From Pseudomarimonas salicorniae (GTDB lineage: Bacteria; Pseudomonadota; Gammaproteobacteria; Xanthomonadales; Xanthomonadaceae): 64,000 nucleotides of DNA. The position numbers were made by a program, and so were the translations under genes. Below the pieces are notes generated by a model. The model was given only the letters and a program-made list of their open reading frames with translations, was not told where the DNA came from and ran no database searches. Below, piece after piece: positions 46,048-54,452 of the stretch. Each line of letters begins with the position of its first letter. Position 1 is the stretch's first letter. The DNA is taken from the NCBI RefSeq assembly GCF_023156535.1, contig NZ_JALNMH010000005.1:209549-273548 (forward strand). Direction: 5' to 3'.

Positions 46048-46358
46048 CATAGGGTGCGGCTCGCCGCACCGACGTACCGCTTCGAACGCCGTTACGGCTT
46101 GGGCAATGCGACCAAGGGCGCAAGGATCGCATTCGCCTCGGTCGCTGAAATGCCCGCGCCCTCTGTGGGAGTGCCCTTGGGCGCGACAACGGCGATCCGG
46201 TCTGGCCCCGGTCTGTGGAGAACCCGTCACGCCGCGGTCGCGCCCATGTGCGCTCCAGTCGGGCTTCGTTGGGCTTCAGCGAGCTCCATAGGATGTGCCT
46301 TGGTCCACCGATACGGGCGTTCGGACGGTATGCCCGGTGCGGCCAGCCGCACCCTATG
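46048..46358 (+). repeat. Composite element, diverged copy 1 with extra 5' part
   Basis: Starts with a half palindrome (catagggtgcggctcgccgc, 46048-46067) and a short tract cgtaccgcttcgaacgccgt. Then comes a left-end-like gggcgcaaggatcgcattcg (46116-46135), a diverged REP pair (46163-46258), the short hairpin and the 72-bp palindrome (46287-46358). The right terminal repeat is eroded. Confidence 0.75.
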
Positions 46359-46381
46359 CGCTCCGCGATCGGTTCAGAACC

Positions 46382-46744
46382 TCAGTCGCAGCGCGCCGCG
46401 CGCTCAGGCGAGAGGAAGGATGCCTCGACGCCGACAATCCGCCACCCCGGCGCCTTCGCCGCAGCGTCCGAGTCAGCGATCACGTTGGAAGGCTGGCCGA
46501 TGTCCCATCGCCACAGGTAGGTCATGTCGGCAAGGCGCGTGTCGTCGCCCTGGAGGACCGGTGTTCAGGACAGGAAGGTCCTCGTCTCTGCGCCCTCGAT
46601 GCCCGCACCGGTCGGCAAGGGCGCACCGGAAAACGTCAGGCGCCCGCGCGAGCCAGCGGGAGTCTCCCCGGAGATGCCGTCAGCCAGCGCGAGTGCCGGC
46701 AGAAACTGGGCAAGGACGAAGACCCACACGACGGACTTGTTCAC
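46382..46744 (-). pseudogene. Small secreted protein gene interrupted by an in-frame TGA
   Basis: From GTG 46744 (ccggag upstream) the frame encodes a signal peptide (NKSVVWVFVLAQFLPALALA) and about 39 more residues ending AETRTFLS. TGA (46565-46567) interrupts, and the same frame continues for 60 coding-like residues (GDDTRLADMTYLWRWDIGQP, APGWRIVGVEASFLSPER) to a second TGA at 46382. A protein of about 119 residues was probably intact before a nonsense mutation. No family recognised. Confidence 0.6.
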
Positions 46745-46932
46745 GGGGCGGCTCCGGAGGGGGACAGGATGCATCGACGCCGGCCGCCCCGAAAGGGCGC
46801 GGCCGGGGTCGGGCAGCTTTAACCTGGCGTTTCAGCGGAAAATCCTCGCTGAAGCCTGCACCGGCGTCAATCCCGTCGGGCGCGCCCTGATCGGCTCCGC
46901 AGCGATCCGGTCCGTGCCACCGCCCGACCAGC

Positions 46933-47260
46933 CATAGGGTGCAGCTTGCCGCACCGACGTACCGCTTCGAACGCCGTCGTGGTTTCGGCCATGCGAACAC
47001 CGGGCGAAAGGTGGCCGTTCGCCGCGGCTTCGGATGGGCGGGCGTTTCGTAGGATCGGACATGGCCGCGACCGCGGAGGTTCACTGTGGCCGCGGTCTGT
47101 GGAGAACACGTCACGCCGCCGTCGCGCCCATGTGCGCTCCTGCAGTCGGGCTTCGTTGGGCTTCAGCGAGCTCCATAGGATGTGCCTTGGCCCACCGATA
47201 CGGGCGTTCGGACGGTATGCCCGGTGCGGCCAGCCGCACCCTATGAATGTCTTTGCGCCC
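46933..47260 (+). repeat. Composite element, diverged copy 2 with extra 5' part
   Basis: Same order as 46048-46358: half palindrome catagggtgcagcttgccgc (46933-46952), cgtaccgcttcgaacgccgt tract, a left-end-like gggcgaaaggtggccgttc (47002-47020), a REP pair (47049-47143), the hairpin, the palindrome (47174-47245) and a shortened right end gaatgtctttgcgccc (47245-47260). Confidence 0.8.
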
Positions 47261-47278
47261 GAGCTTCCCCGGCCCACA

Positions 47279-48133
47279 CTACTGCCGCGTCGGCTCCAGC
47301 AGCTCGCGCGCCGAGTCACCGGGCTGCAGCGGCAGGCGCTCGACGGCGATGCCGTGGGCGCCGAGGATGGCGATCAGCTGGCGCAGGGCGAGTCGATAGT
47401 CCTCGTAGCTGCCCTCGGCCTTCAGCGCCCGCCAGGCGCTGGCCTCGGCCTCGGCCAGCCGCACCTGGCCGCCCATGTGCAGGGCGGCCAGGCCGTTCGG
47501 CAGCTCCAGCCACTCGCGCGACTCCGGAGCCAGCAGGGCGGCCTCGATCAGCCGCCAGTGGCCTTCCAGCCCGGCGTGCTGGTACTGCGCCGCGGTCAGC
47601 GCGCAAAGGTCGTGCAGGCTCATGAAGCGGGCGTGCTCAAGCGCCACGCCGAAGCCCGACTGCGCCTCCAGCGCGGTGTGCGCCTGGGCCATGCCGTTCT
47701 CGAGCAGGCGCTCCTCCATCTGCCGGCCGACCTCGCGCACCGCCTCGCTCTCGCCGACCAGGGCGAAGGGCAACAGGCGCAGCAGGCCACCCTCGAGCCT
47801 CGGATCGGGCTGCAGCTCGGGCACGGGCATCCGGCCATCGCTGGCGCCAAACGCGATCACCCGGCCGCCCCGCGCACCCTGCGCTGCCTCGGCCAGGCCC
47901 CCGAGCGCCGCATGCACCGGCCAGCCCGGACGAAGCATCTCGGCGGGATCGAACAGGGCCGCGGCGAACACGCCGTCCAGCGCCTCGACACCGGGCAGCA
48001 GGCGGGCCAGGTCACGGGCCATGAAGCCGGCCAGGCGCTCGGCCTCGGCGCGTTCCAGCACGCTGCGCGCCCCGCGCTGTTCGGGGCCGAGTTCAAGCGC
48101 GAGGGCGCCAAAGCAGGTAAGCGAAGTCGACAT
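47279..48133 (-). CDS. Hypothetical cytoplasmic protein
   Basis: A 284-residue protein without TM or signal peptide. Rich in Ala, Leu and Glu, predicted helical. Segments such as CFGALALELGPEQRGARSVL, GRVIAFGASDGRMPVPELQP and HARFMSLHDLCALTAAQYQH suggest a folded soluble protein, but no known motif is seen. ATG 48133. It is divergent from the acyltransferase-like gene (67 bp). Confidence 0.75.
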   Translation of the reverse strand: MSTSLTCFGALALELGPEQRGARSVLERAEAERLAGFMARDLARLLPGVEALDGVFAAALFDPAEMLRPGWPVHAALGGLAEAAQGARGGRVIAFGASDGRMPVPELQPDPRLEGGLLRLLPFALVGESEAVREVGRQMEERLLENGMAQAHTALEAQSGFGVALEHARFMSLHDLCALTAAQYQHAGLEGHWRLIEAALLAPESREWLELPNGLAALHMGGQVRLAEAEASAWRALKAEGSYEDYRLALRQLIAILGAHGIAVERLPLQPGDSARELLEPTRQ

Positions 48134-48200
48134 GGCTGCATGTGATGCGAATGGACTGGGTAAAGTAGCAGCCCCCCTGTCATTGCCGCGAGCGCCCCGA

Positions 48201-49097
48201 ATGGTCGTCCCCGACTGGCTGCGGATCGAGCTTCGCTGCCTGCTCGAGCTGTATCTGCTGCCGGCGCTCGCTGTGTTCCTGCCCTGGCCTCTTGCGTACC
48301 GCTGCCTGCGTCGCGTCGCACGTTGGCCGCGGCTGTTCAGTCGCGAGTGGCGTGGCGCACTGGCTGAGGCGCGTAACTGGGTCGAGATCGAGGACGAGGA
48401 TCGCTGGGCATGGGACTACCGCACATGCAGGCTGGTTGACCATGCCGACTTCTGGCTGTCGCGCACACGCAGACGGCGTTGGCTTGATCGCTACTGCGAC
48501 CCTCGTGGCGAGTGGCCGCTTCGGCAGTCCGCCGCGGTCGGCGTCTTCTTCCATTGGTGCACCGGCATGTGGGGCATTCGCGCTCTCAGCGTCGCAGGGC
48601 CCTCCTCGGCGGTACTGGCAGGGCGCTTCAGCAAGCACTCGATGGGGATGTCATGGCTGGCCTATTGGTATGGCCATCTGCGCCTGAACGAACTGGCCCG
48701 GGCCGGCGGCCGACCGCTGATCTATGCGCCAGGCACGCTCAAGCGTGCCGCTGCCGAGCTCGCCGCCGGCCACTGGGTCACCGGCACGCCCGACGTGCCC
48801 CCCACCGAAACCAAGCTCGCCCGGCCTGTCACCTTGTTTGGACGACCTGCCCAGTTCACCGAGGGCCTGCTGCGCATCGCCCGCGATGCCGACGTGCCGG
48901 TGGTGATGTTCACCCTCGGCCTTGATCTTGCGACCGGTCGGCGGGACCTGCGCGTCGAGGGGCCGTTCGACCCGAATGACCCGGACCTGCTGCAGCGCAT
49001 CGCCAGCTACTGGGAAGGGCTGATCCGCGAGAAGTCCTGGGGCTTCACCCTGTGGCCGATGATGCCGGCGTATTTCGCCGGGGCGAGTGATTCGTGA
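48201..49097 (+). CDS. LpxL/HtrB-like lipid acyltransferase homologue
   Basis: A 298-residue membrane-associated protein with an N-terminal hydrophobic helix (LYLLPALAVFLPWPLAYRCL). The late part LARPVTLFGRPAQFTEGLLR followed by DADVPVVMFTLGLD matches the glycerolipid acyltransferase block where LpxL-like enzymes have a phosphate-binding Arg and a P-V-V strand. The usual HX4(D/E) catalytic motif is not clear: the only candidate is FFHWCTGMWG, which lacks the acidic residue. The acyl acceptor is unknown. The last codons and the TGA lie inside an inverted repeat (49087-49106). Confidence 0.65.
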   Translation: MVVPDWLRIELRCLLELYLLPALAVFLPWPLAYRCLRRVARWPRLFSREWRGALAEARNWVEIEDEDRWAWDYRTCRLVDHADFWLSRTRRRRWLDRYCDPRGEWPLRQSAAVGVFFHWCTGMWGIRALSVAGPSSAVLAGRFSKHSMGMSWLAYWYGHLRLNELARAGGRPLIYAPGTLKRAAAELAAGHWVTGTPDVPPTETKLARPVTLFGRPAQFTEGLLRIARDADVPVVMFTLGLDLATGRRDLRVEGPFDPNDPDLLQRIASYWEGLIREKSWGFTLWPMMPAYFAGASDS

Positions 49098-49229
49098 TGG
49101 GTGATTGGTGATTCGTTAGAGCGGCCTACCGCCGCGCTTCGCTCAATGGCCGTCGAGCGGCCGCTCAAGGGGACATGCAGCGGCGCCTGTCTTGCTTTTT
49201 CCGATCACGAATCACCCATCACGAATCAC
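49087..49229. repeat. 20-bp perfect inverted repeat with 103-bp spacer
   Basis: gtgattcgtgatgggtgatt (49087-49106) is exactly repeated in inverse at 49210-49229. Both arms extend into further gattggtgattcg-like motifs. The left arm covers the stop codon of the upstream gene. The motif itself is a tandem of short gtgatt units. Confidence 0.9.
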
Positions 49230-49284
49230 CAACGAGCCCCCACGCGCTATGATCGGGGACTGATCCGAATCCGAGTCCGTCGCG

Positions 49285-50571
49285 ATGAAGAAAGCCCGCC
49301 AAGCCCGTCCGGTCGCCGTCCTCGGCGGTGTGCGCATTCCCTTCTGCCGCAACAACACGGCCTATTCCGACGTCGGCAACCTCGGCATGTCGATCCGCAC
49401 GCTGGGCGCGCTGGTCGAGCGCTTCGGCCTGCATGGCGTGCAGCTGGGCGAGGTGGCAATGGGCGCGGTGCTCAAGCACAGCTCGGACTGGAACATCGGC
49501 CGCGAGGCAACGCTATCCTCGGGCCTGTCGCCGCTGACCCCGGGCGTGACCCTGCAGCGGGCCTGCGGCACCAGCCTCGATACCGTCATCACCGTCGCCA
49601 ACAAGATCGCGCTGGGCCAGATCGAGGCCGGCGTGGGCGGCGGTTCGGACACCACCTCGGACGTGCCGATCGTGGTCGGCAAGCGCTTCCGCCGCCGCCT
49701 GCTGGATCTCAACATGGCCAGGAGCGGCGGCCAGCGCCTCGCGGCGATGAAGGGTTTCTCGCCCAAGGAGTTCATGCCCGAGTTCCCCGGCGTGGCCGAG
49801 CCGCGCACCGGCAAGAGCATGGGCCAGCACTGCGAGATGATGGCCAAGGAGTGGGAGATCGCCCGCGCCGACCAGGACCAGCTGGCCTACGAATCCCACA
49901 GCAAGGCCGCCGCAGCCTATGAAAAGGGCTTTTATTCGGACCTGGTGGTGCCGTTCCGCGGCGTCGAGCGCGACAATATCCTGCGTCCGGACACCACGGC
50001 CGAGAAGCTTGCCGCGCTGAAGCCGGCCTTCGACAAGACCTCGGGCCAGGGCACCCTGACCGCGGGCAATTCGACTCCGCTGACCGACGGCGCCTCGGCT
50101 GCCCTGCTGGCCTCGGAGGACTGGGCCAAGGAGCGCAACCTGCCGATCCAGGCCTACCTGGTCGATGCCCAGGTTGCCGCGGTCGACTTCGTCCACGGCG
50201 ACGGCCTGCTGATGGCCCCGGCCTGGGCGGTGGCCCAGCTGCTCAAGCGCAACGGCCTGACCCTGCAGGACTTCGACTACTACGAGATCCACGAGGCCTT
50301 TGCGGCGCAGGTGCTGTGCACGCTGAAGGCCTGGGAGACCGAATCGTTCTGCCGCGACAAGCTCGGCTGGGACGGCGCGCTGGGCAGCATCGACCGGTCG
50401 AAACTCAATGTGGTGGGCTCATCGCTGGCGCTGGGTCATCCCTTTGCTGCGACCGGCGCCCGCATCGTGGCCACGGCGGCGAAGCTGCTGGCCGAAAAGG
50501 GCAAGGGCCGCGCGCTGATCTCGGTCTGCACCGCCGGCGGCATGGGCGTGGTGGCGATTCTCGAGCGCTGA
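49285..50571 (+). CDS. fadI: Acetyl-CoA C-acyltransferase (thiolase, FadI-like)
   Basis: A 428-residue thiolase. The nucleophile is C94 (QRACGTSLD), H336 lies in YEIHEAFAAQ, H385 in LGHPFAATGAR and C415 in SVCTAGGMGV. It lacks the short C-terminus of acetoacetyl-CoA thiolase PhaA and fits the beta-oxidation group. No FadJ/FadB partner is adjacent. ATG 49285 sits directly after the inverted repeat. Confidence 0.88.
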   Translation: MKKARQARPVAVLGGVRIPFCRNNTAYSDVGNLGMSIRTLGALVERFGLHGVQLGEVAMGAVLKHSSDWNIGREATLSSGLSPLTPGVTLQRACGTSLDTVITVANKIALGQIEAGVGGGSDTTSDVPIVVGKRFRRRLLDLNMARSGGQRLAAMKGFSPKEFMPEFPGVAEPRTGKSMGQHCEMMAKEWEIARADQDQLAYESHSKAAAAYEKGFYSDLVVPFRGVERDNILRPDTTAEKLAALKPAFDKTSGQGTLTAGNSTPLTDGASAALLASEDWAKERNLPIQAYLVDAQVAAVDFVHGDGLLMAPAWAVAQLLKRNGLTLQDFDYYEIHEAFAAQVLCTLKAWETESFCRDKLGWDGALGSIDRSKLNVVGSSLALGHPFAATGARIVATAAKLLAEKGKGRALISVCTAGGMGVVAILER

Positions 50572-50580
50572 GGGCGGGCC

Positions 50581-50635
50581 TCAGGGCTCAGGGCTCAGGG
50601 CTCAGGGCTCAGGGCTCAGGGCTCAGGGCTCAGGG
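50581..50635. repeat. Heptamer tandem repeat (tcagggc) x 7.9
   Basis: Seven exact copies of tcagggc plus six further bases, starting 9 bp after the thiolase stop. No mismatch, so it is probably length-variable between strains. Confidence 0.95.
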
Positions 50636-50876
50636 AAGCGTAGCGTGTGTTGCGTCAGGCGGGGCCTGCGCCTGTCTCCTCCCCTTGCGCCGCGTAGCGG
50701 TGGAGGGGGGTGAGGAGGTGCGCTTGCGAGCCGCAGGCTCGCGTGCCGAGGAACGCCCGTAGGCTGCGCCGGAGGGCCGGGAAATGGGGAGGGGGTGTCG
50801 CCGTGCCCTTCCTTCCGCATCGGCCCTGGCTTTGCGCAACGAGGTCTGAGCGGCCTCAGCGATCCTGGGCTTCGCC

Positions 50877-51085
50877 CTTCGATACCTCAGGGCGAACGGC
50901 TTCGATGTAGGTTCGTGGGAGTTGCGACGCACACGTGGCTGCCCCGCAGGCTCCGTGTCGTCCTGGCGGGGGACGGGCACGCACGCGTCGGCTCGAAGGT
51001 GCTCTGCGACGGCGCGCCCGGGAAACCCCGGTTCGAGCACTCTCCTCCCGCCAGCCCGGAAGCCGTTCGTGCTGAGGTATCGAAG
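50877..51085. repeat. 24-bp inverted repeat pair
   Basis: cttcgatacctcagggcgaa-cggc at 50877-50900 is inverted at 51062-51085 with 22 of 24 matches; the spacer is 161 bp. A similar single unit lies at 26214-26237. Confidence 0.75.
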
Positions 51086-51231
51086 CACGGACGGCCATCG
51101 CGGCGCTGGACTCGCGCTTGTTCGGCAGCTCAAGTGCGAACGGTGCGCCTTGGGCCGATGGGCCATGGGCCATGGGCGCGGCGCTCTGCCACGCCGCTCC
51201 TTGCCGCCGTCGCTTCCGCGCCGGCGGCGGG

Positions 51232-52491
51232 CTAGAGCGGTCGACCTGCGGGCAGCTGTGGCAGGCCCATGCTGCTGCGGTGCTCGGCGATGGTCTCCTC
51301 GACCGGCGCGGCGAGCAGGGCGCGGACCGGCGAGGCGGCCTCGCCGCGGCCGCTGGCGATCGCATTGCGCAGGGCCTGCTGGGCCCGGGCATGATCACCG
51401 CGGTCGACGTAGAGCGCGCCCAGCGCCTCCCAGGCTTCGGCCGGGCGGCCGGCGACGGCGCGCTGCAGGAAGTCCTCGGCCTTGCCCCAGAGCTGCTCGC
51501 GATGGCAGAGACGGCCCAGCGCCAGCAGCAGGCCCGGGCTGTCGGGGTGCGACTCCAGCCAGCGCTCGCCGCGTTTGATGGCGCGACGCAGGTCGCCGTC
51601 GACCAGCAGGCCCCAGAGGCCGGCCAGGTCGTCGTCCCAGTCGCGGTCGATGGCCCGCTCCAGCGCGCTGGCCGCCTCACCCTGGCGGCCCAGCCGGCGA
51701 CCGGCGAGACCGTAGGCACGCAACACCTGGGCGCTGCCCTGGACCGGTTTCGCCAGCGATCCCCAGACGGCGTCCAGCTCCTCGGCGGTGGCGGCCTGCT
51801 GCAGGGCGGCGGCGGCCAGATCGTTCTCCAGCGCGCTGCTGTCCTGGCCCTCGCGGCTGCGCTGGCGACGCAGGTCGGGCAGCAGCAGCAGGCCCTCGCC
51901 GGCGCGTCCAGCCGCGGCCAGCGCCCGGGCGCGCAGTTCGACGGCGGCCGGCTGCGGCGGCTGTTCGCGGGCGGCGCGCTCCAGCAGCTCGACCGCCAGC
52001 TCGGGCTGGCCGCTTTCCAGCAGGGCCTGGGCCTCGGCGAGGGCCCCCAGGCCGTGCGGGTCTGATTCGGCAATCTGCAGCAGGTAGCTGCGCCGCTGCC
52101 CGTCATCGCCGCGCTGGCGGGCGCATTCGGCCGCCAGCAGCAGGGCGGCACCGCGCTGCACGGGATCGCGCGCGGCGCGGCGCAGCAGCCGCTCGGCGCG
52201 CTTCGGCTGGCCCTGCTGCAGGGCCAGCATGCCGCTGGCCAGGCGCTCGCGGGCTTTCGCCTTGCGCCGGCGGCGCAGCAGGCGGAACGGTCCGCGCAGC
52301 AGCAGCAGGACAAGGCGCACCGCGGCCCATGCGAAGACCGCCAGCAGCAGGATGGCCAGCAGCGAGGCCTCGATGGACCAGCCGGCAAAGGTGATCAGGA
52401 CGTAGCCGGGATCGGCGGCCAGGTGGCGCCAGGACCAGGCGCCGAGCAGGGCCAGCAGCAGCACCCCGAGCAGGAGCAGATAGGGCCTCAC
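51232..52491 (-). CDS. hemY: HemY-like TPR membrane protein
   Basis: A 419-residue inner-membrane protein. Two TM helices at the N-terminus (LLLLGVLLLALLGAW; SLLAILLLAVFAWAAVRLVL) bracket a short loop with the HemY-N motif ADPGYVLITFAGWSIEASL. TPR repeats fill the rest (ERLASGMLALQQGQPKRAER, HPDSPGLLLALGRLCHREQL, AWEALGALYVDRGDHARAQQ). It acts with HemX near late haem synthesis, though its exact role is unsettled. Starts at GTG 52491, overlapping the hemX stop. Confidence 0.93.
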   Translation of the reverse strand: MRPYLLLLGVLLLALLGAWSWRHLAADPGYVLITFAGWSIEASLLAILLLAVFAWAAVRLVLLLLRGPFRLLRRRRKAKARERLASGMLALQQGQPKRAERLLRRAARDPVQRGAALLLAAECARQRGDDGQRRSYLLQIAESDPHGLGALAEAQALLESGQPELAVELLERAAREQPPQPAAVELRARALAAAGRAGEGLLLLPDLRRQRSREGQDSSALENDLAAAALQQAATAEELDAVWGSLAKPVQGSAQVLRAYGLAGRRLGRQGEAASALERAIDRDWDDDLAGLWGLLVDGDLRRAIKRGERWLESHPDSPGLLLALGRLCHREQLWGKAEDFLQRAVAGRPAEAWEALGALYVDRGDHARAQQALRNAIASGRGEAASPVRALLAAPVEETIAEHRSSMGLPQLPAGRPL

Positions 52492-53600
52492 GGACGCTCG
52501 ACCGCCTCCGCCTGCGGGGCGGGCTCGAGGTTGGGCAGGGCCCCGGCGCCCACCGCGCGGGTTGCGCGCATGGCGCGCAGCTCCCGCAGGGTGGTGCCGA
52601 GCGCCTGGCCGTCCGGGCGCAGCGGCTGGCGGATCGCCTCGTCGAGAATCTGCACCGCAGCGGTCACCGCCGAGGCGGAGGGATCGAAGAGCAGCACGAT
52701 GTCCTCGCGGGCGCGCTTGAGGTGGTGCTTCCAGGCGGCCTCGTCGCCGGTTTCCAGCGCGGCCAGGGCCAGCGCCAGGGTCAGCTCGATGCTGGCCCGC
52801 CGGCTGGCGCGCTCCAGCGGGCTGAGGGCCATCTGGCTGTCGCTGACCCGGCGCACCTTGACCAGGCGGTCGAACAGCTTGAGCACGGCCGGCGCATCCT
52901 CGGGCAGAGCGTCGGCCGGCTGCTGCCAGGCAAGGCCCGGCAGGATGTCGATCAGGCCGGAGACCTGCTGGCGCAGGGACGGGCGCGGGTCGGGGCCCAG
53001 CTCGGCCAGAGCCGCCCGCTCCTGCTCCAGCGGCACGCGCAGCACGCTGTAGGCGGGGTCGTCGATCTGTGCCAGCAGCGCCGCGGCATGCGCCAGGGCG
53101 CGCTCGGCGGCCGCGTGGTCGGCCAGCAGGTTGCTGCGCAGCTGGGCCTGCTGCAGGAGCAGTTCGAGATCGTCCAGGCGCAGGGTCAGCGCGGCGTCCT
53201 GCCGGGCCTGGCTCAGCGCAGCGATGGCCTCTTCGACGCGGGTGGCGCGCTCGGCCATGCCCAGCACCTCCTCACGGACCACGCGCAGGCCAGCTGCACT
53301 GTCGCCCATGCGCGCCTCGATCTGCCGCTGACGCTCGCGGTTGGCGTCCAGTTCGCGATCCAGCGCGGCGATCTCGGCACGCAGGGCCTCGACGGTCTCG
53401 CGCCACTCCGCGTCGCCACGCTCGGCCTGTCGCAACTGCTGGTGTACAAACCAGGCGCCGATGGCGAGCCCGGCGCCCAGCACGATCACCAGCCCCCATA
53501 GCCAGCCGCTTGCGCGGGATCGGGCAGGGGCGGCGGCCGTTGCGGTCTCGACGGAGGCTTCGACCACGGGCTGCGAGGTGTCCTCGGAGTTCTCGTTCAC
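52488..53600 (-). CDS. hemX: HemX-like protein
   Basis: A 370-residue protein with one TM helix at about 31-53 (ASGWLWGLVIVLGAGLAIGA), a long coiled coil at about 55-145 (RAEIAALDRELDANRERQRQ) and a helical C-terminal domain (LRLDDLELLLQQAQLRSNLL) as in HemX/uroporphyrinogen-III C-methyltransferase-like proteins without methyltransferase motifs. GTG start. It lies 33 bp after hemD. Confidence 0.92.
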   Translation of the reverse strand: MNENSEDTSQPVVEASVETATAAAPARSRASGWLWGLVIVLGAGLAIGAWFVHQQLRQAERGDAEWRETVEALRAEIAALDRELDANRERQRQIEARMGDSAAGLRVVREEVLGMAERATRVEEAIAALSQARQDAALTLRLDDLELLLQQAQLRSNLLADHAAAERALAHAAALLAQIDDPAYSVLRVPLEQERAALAELGPDPRPSLRQQVSGLIDILPGLAWQQPADALPEDAPAVLKLFDRLVKVRRVSDSQMALSPLERASRRASIELTLALALAALETGDEAAWKHHLKRAREDIVLLFDPSASAVTAAVQILDEAIRQPLRPDGQALGTTLRELRAMRATRAVGAGALPNLEPAPQAEAVERP

Positions 53601-53633
53601 GGGCTCGGGCGTGCAGGATTCAAGTCCGACATG

Positions 53634-54392
53634 CTACCGGATGGGGGCCGGCTTGGCATGAAGTCGCAGTGCTTCGACCAGCGCCTCCGGGGCTGCCGAG
53701 CCGGCCACCCGGGCCACGGGCAGGCCGAGTCGCAAGGCCGCCTCGGCGACGCGTTCGCTGGACACCACCAGCTCGAAGCCAGCGAGCGCCTCGGCGAGGG
53801 CGGCGCCACCGCCCAGCGCTTCAGCGCTGCTGACCAGCACCGCGCAGGGTCGCGGCGTGGCGGCGAGTCGCTCAAGCACGACAGGCGTCCAGTGCCGGGG
53901 CCGCCGGCGGTACACCTCAATGCGTTTCACCGCCACGCCGCGCCGGGCCAGCTCGCGGTCTAGCAGGCCCCGCCCGCCCTCGCCGGTGACCAGCACCACC
54001 TCGCGCGCCGTCCGCAGCGCCGGCATCGCCAGCAATCCTTCGCTGCGGAAGTCACCCTCGGGGATGGCGACCCGGGCAATGCCGGCGCGCATCAGGGCAC
54101 GCCGGGTACCCGGCCCGACAGCCAGCGCAGTGCCGGAAAAGCGGGGCAGAACGACGAGACCCGAGGCACAGCGCGCCGCGTTCGGACTCGTCACCAGCCA
54201 CAACGATGCATCGAGTGCGCGCTTCAGTGAATCGGCCTGTTCATCAACCCGCTCGATGCGCCAGGGCGCAGCGCAATGCAGCGTGCCGCCCAGCCTCTCG
54301 ATACGCCGGCGTAGGGTCCTGCACTCGCCTGCAGGCCGCAGCGCGAGCACCTGCCAACCGGCAAGATCATTGCGGTGGATAATCGATGTCAT
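53634..54392 (-). CDS. hemD: Uroporphyrinogen-III synthase
   Basis: A 252-residue enzyme that cyclises hydroxymethylbilane to uroporphyrinogen III. Features: WQVLALRPAGECRTLRRRIE at the start, DASLWLVTSPNAARC, TALAVGPGTRRALMRAG, VVLVTGEGGRGLL and a final ELVVSSERVAEAALRLG; sequence conservation in HemD is always low. hemC is not upstream. ATG 54392. The divergent thioesterase gene starts 60 bp away. Confidence 0.88.
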   Translation of the reverse strand: MTSIIHRNDLAGWQVLALRPAGECRTLRRRIERLGGTLHCAAPWRIERVDEQADSLKRALDASLWLVTSPNAARCASGLVVLPRFSGTALAVGPGTRRALMRAGIARVAIPEGDFRSEGLLAMPALRTAREVVLVTGEGGRGLLDRELARRGVAVKRIEVYRRRPRHWTPVVLERLAATPRPCAVLVSSAEALGGGAALAEALAGFELVVSSERVAEAALRLGLPVARVAGSAAPEALVEALRLHAKPAPIR

Positions 54393-54452
54393 CGACTTTC
54401 GCTGCCCTTCGGTTTGCGTACGATACCGCCTCCGCAGACCCCGGCCCGACGC

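Larger units (their letters stand above)
46037..47278. other. Gene-poor 1.24-kb region with duplicated repeats
   Basis: Holds two related repeat modules (46048-46358 and 46933-47260) and between them a broken small secreted gene on the minus strand (46382-46744). The stretch 46745-46932 shows no feature. Confidence 0.7.
50572..51231. other. 660-bp convergent spacer with repeats
   Basis: Between the convergent thiolase and hemY genes. Contains a heptamer tandem array (50581-50635) and a 24-bp inverted pair (50877-50900 with 51062-51085). No CDS supported; open frames are Pro/Arg/Ala-rich shadows. Confidence 0.65.

Noticed and set aside
46565..46567. TGA as selenocysteine codon
   Set aside because: No stem-loop of the bacterial SECIS type was recognised right after it and no selenoprotein family fits; a nonsense mutation is simpler.
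50581..50635. CRISPR array
   Set aside because: Units of 7 bp with no spacers; it is a simple tandem repeat.
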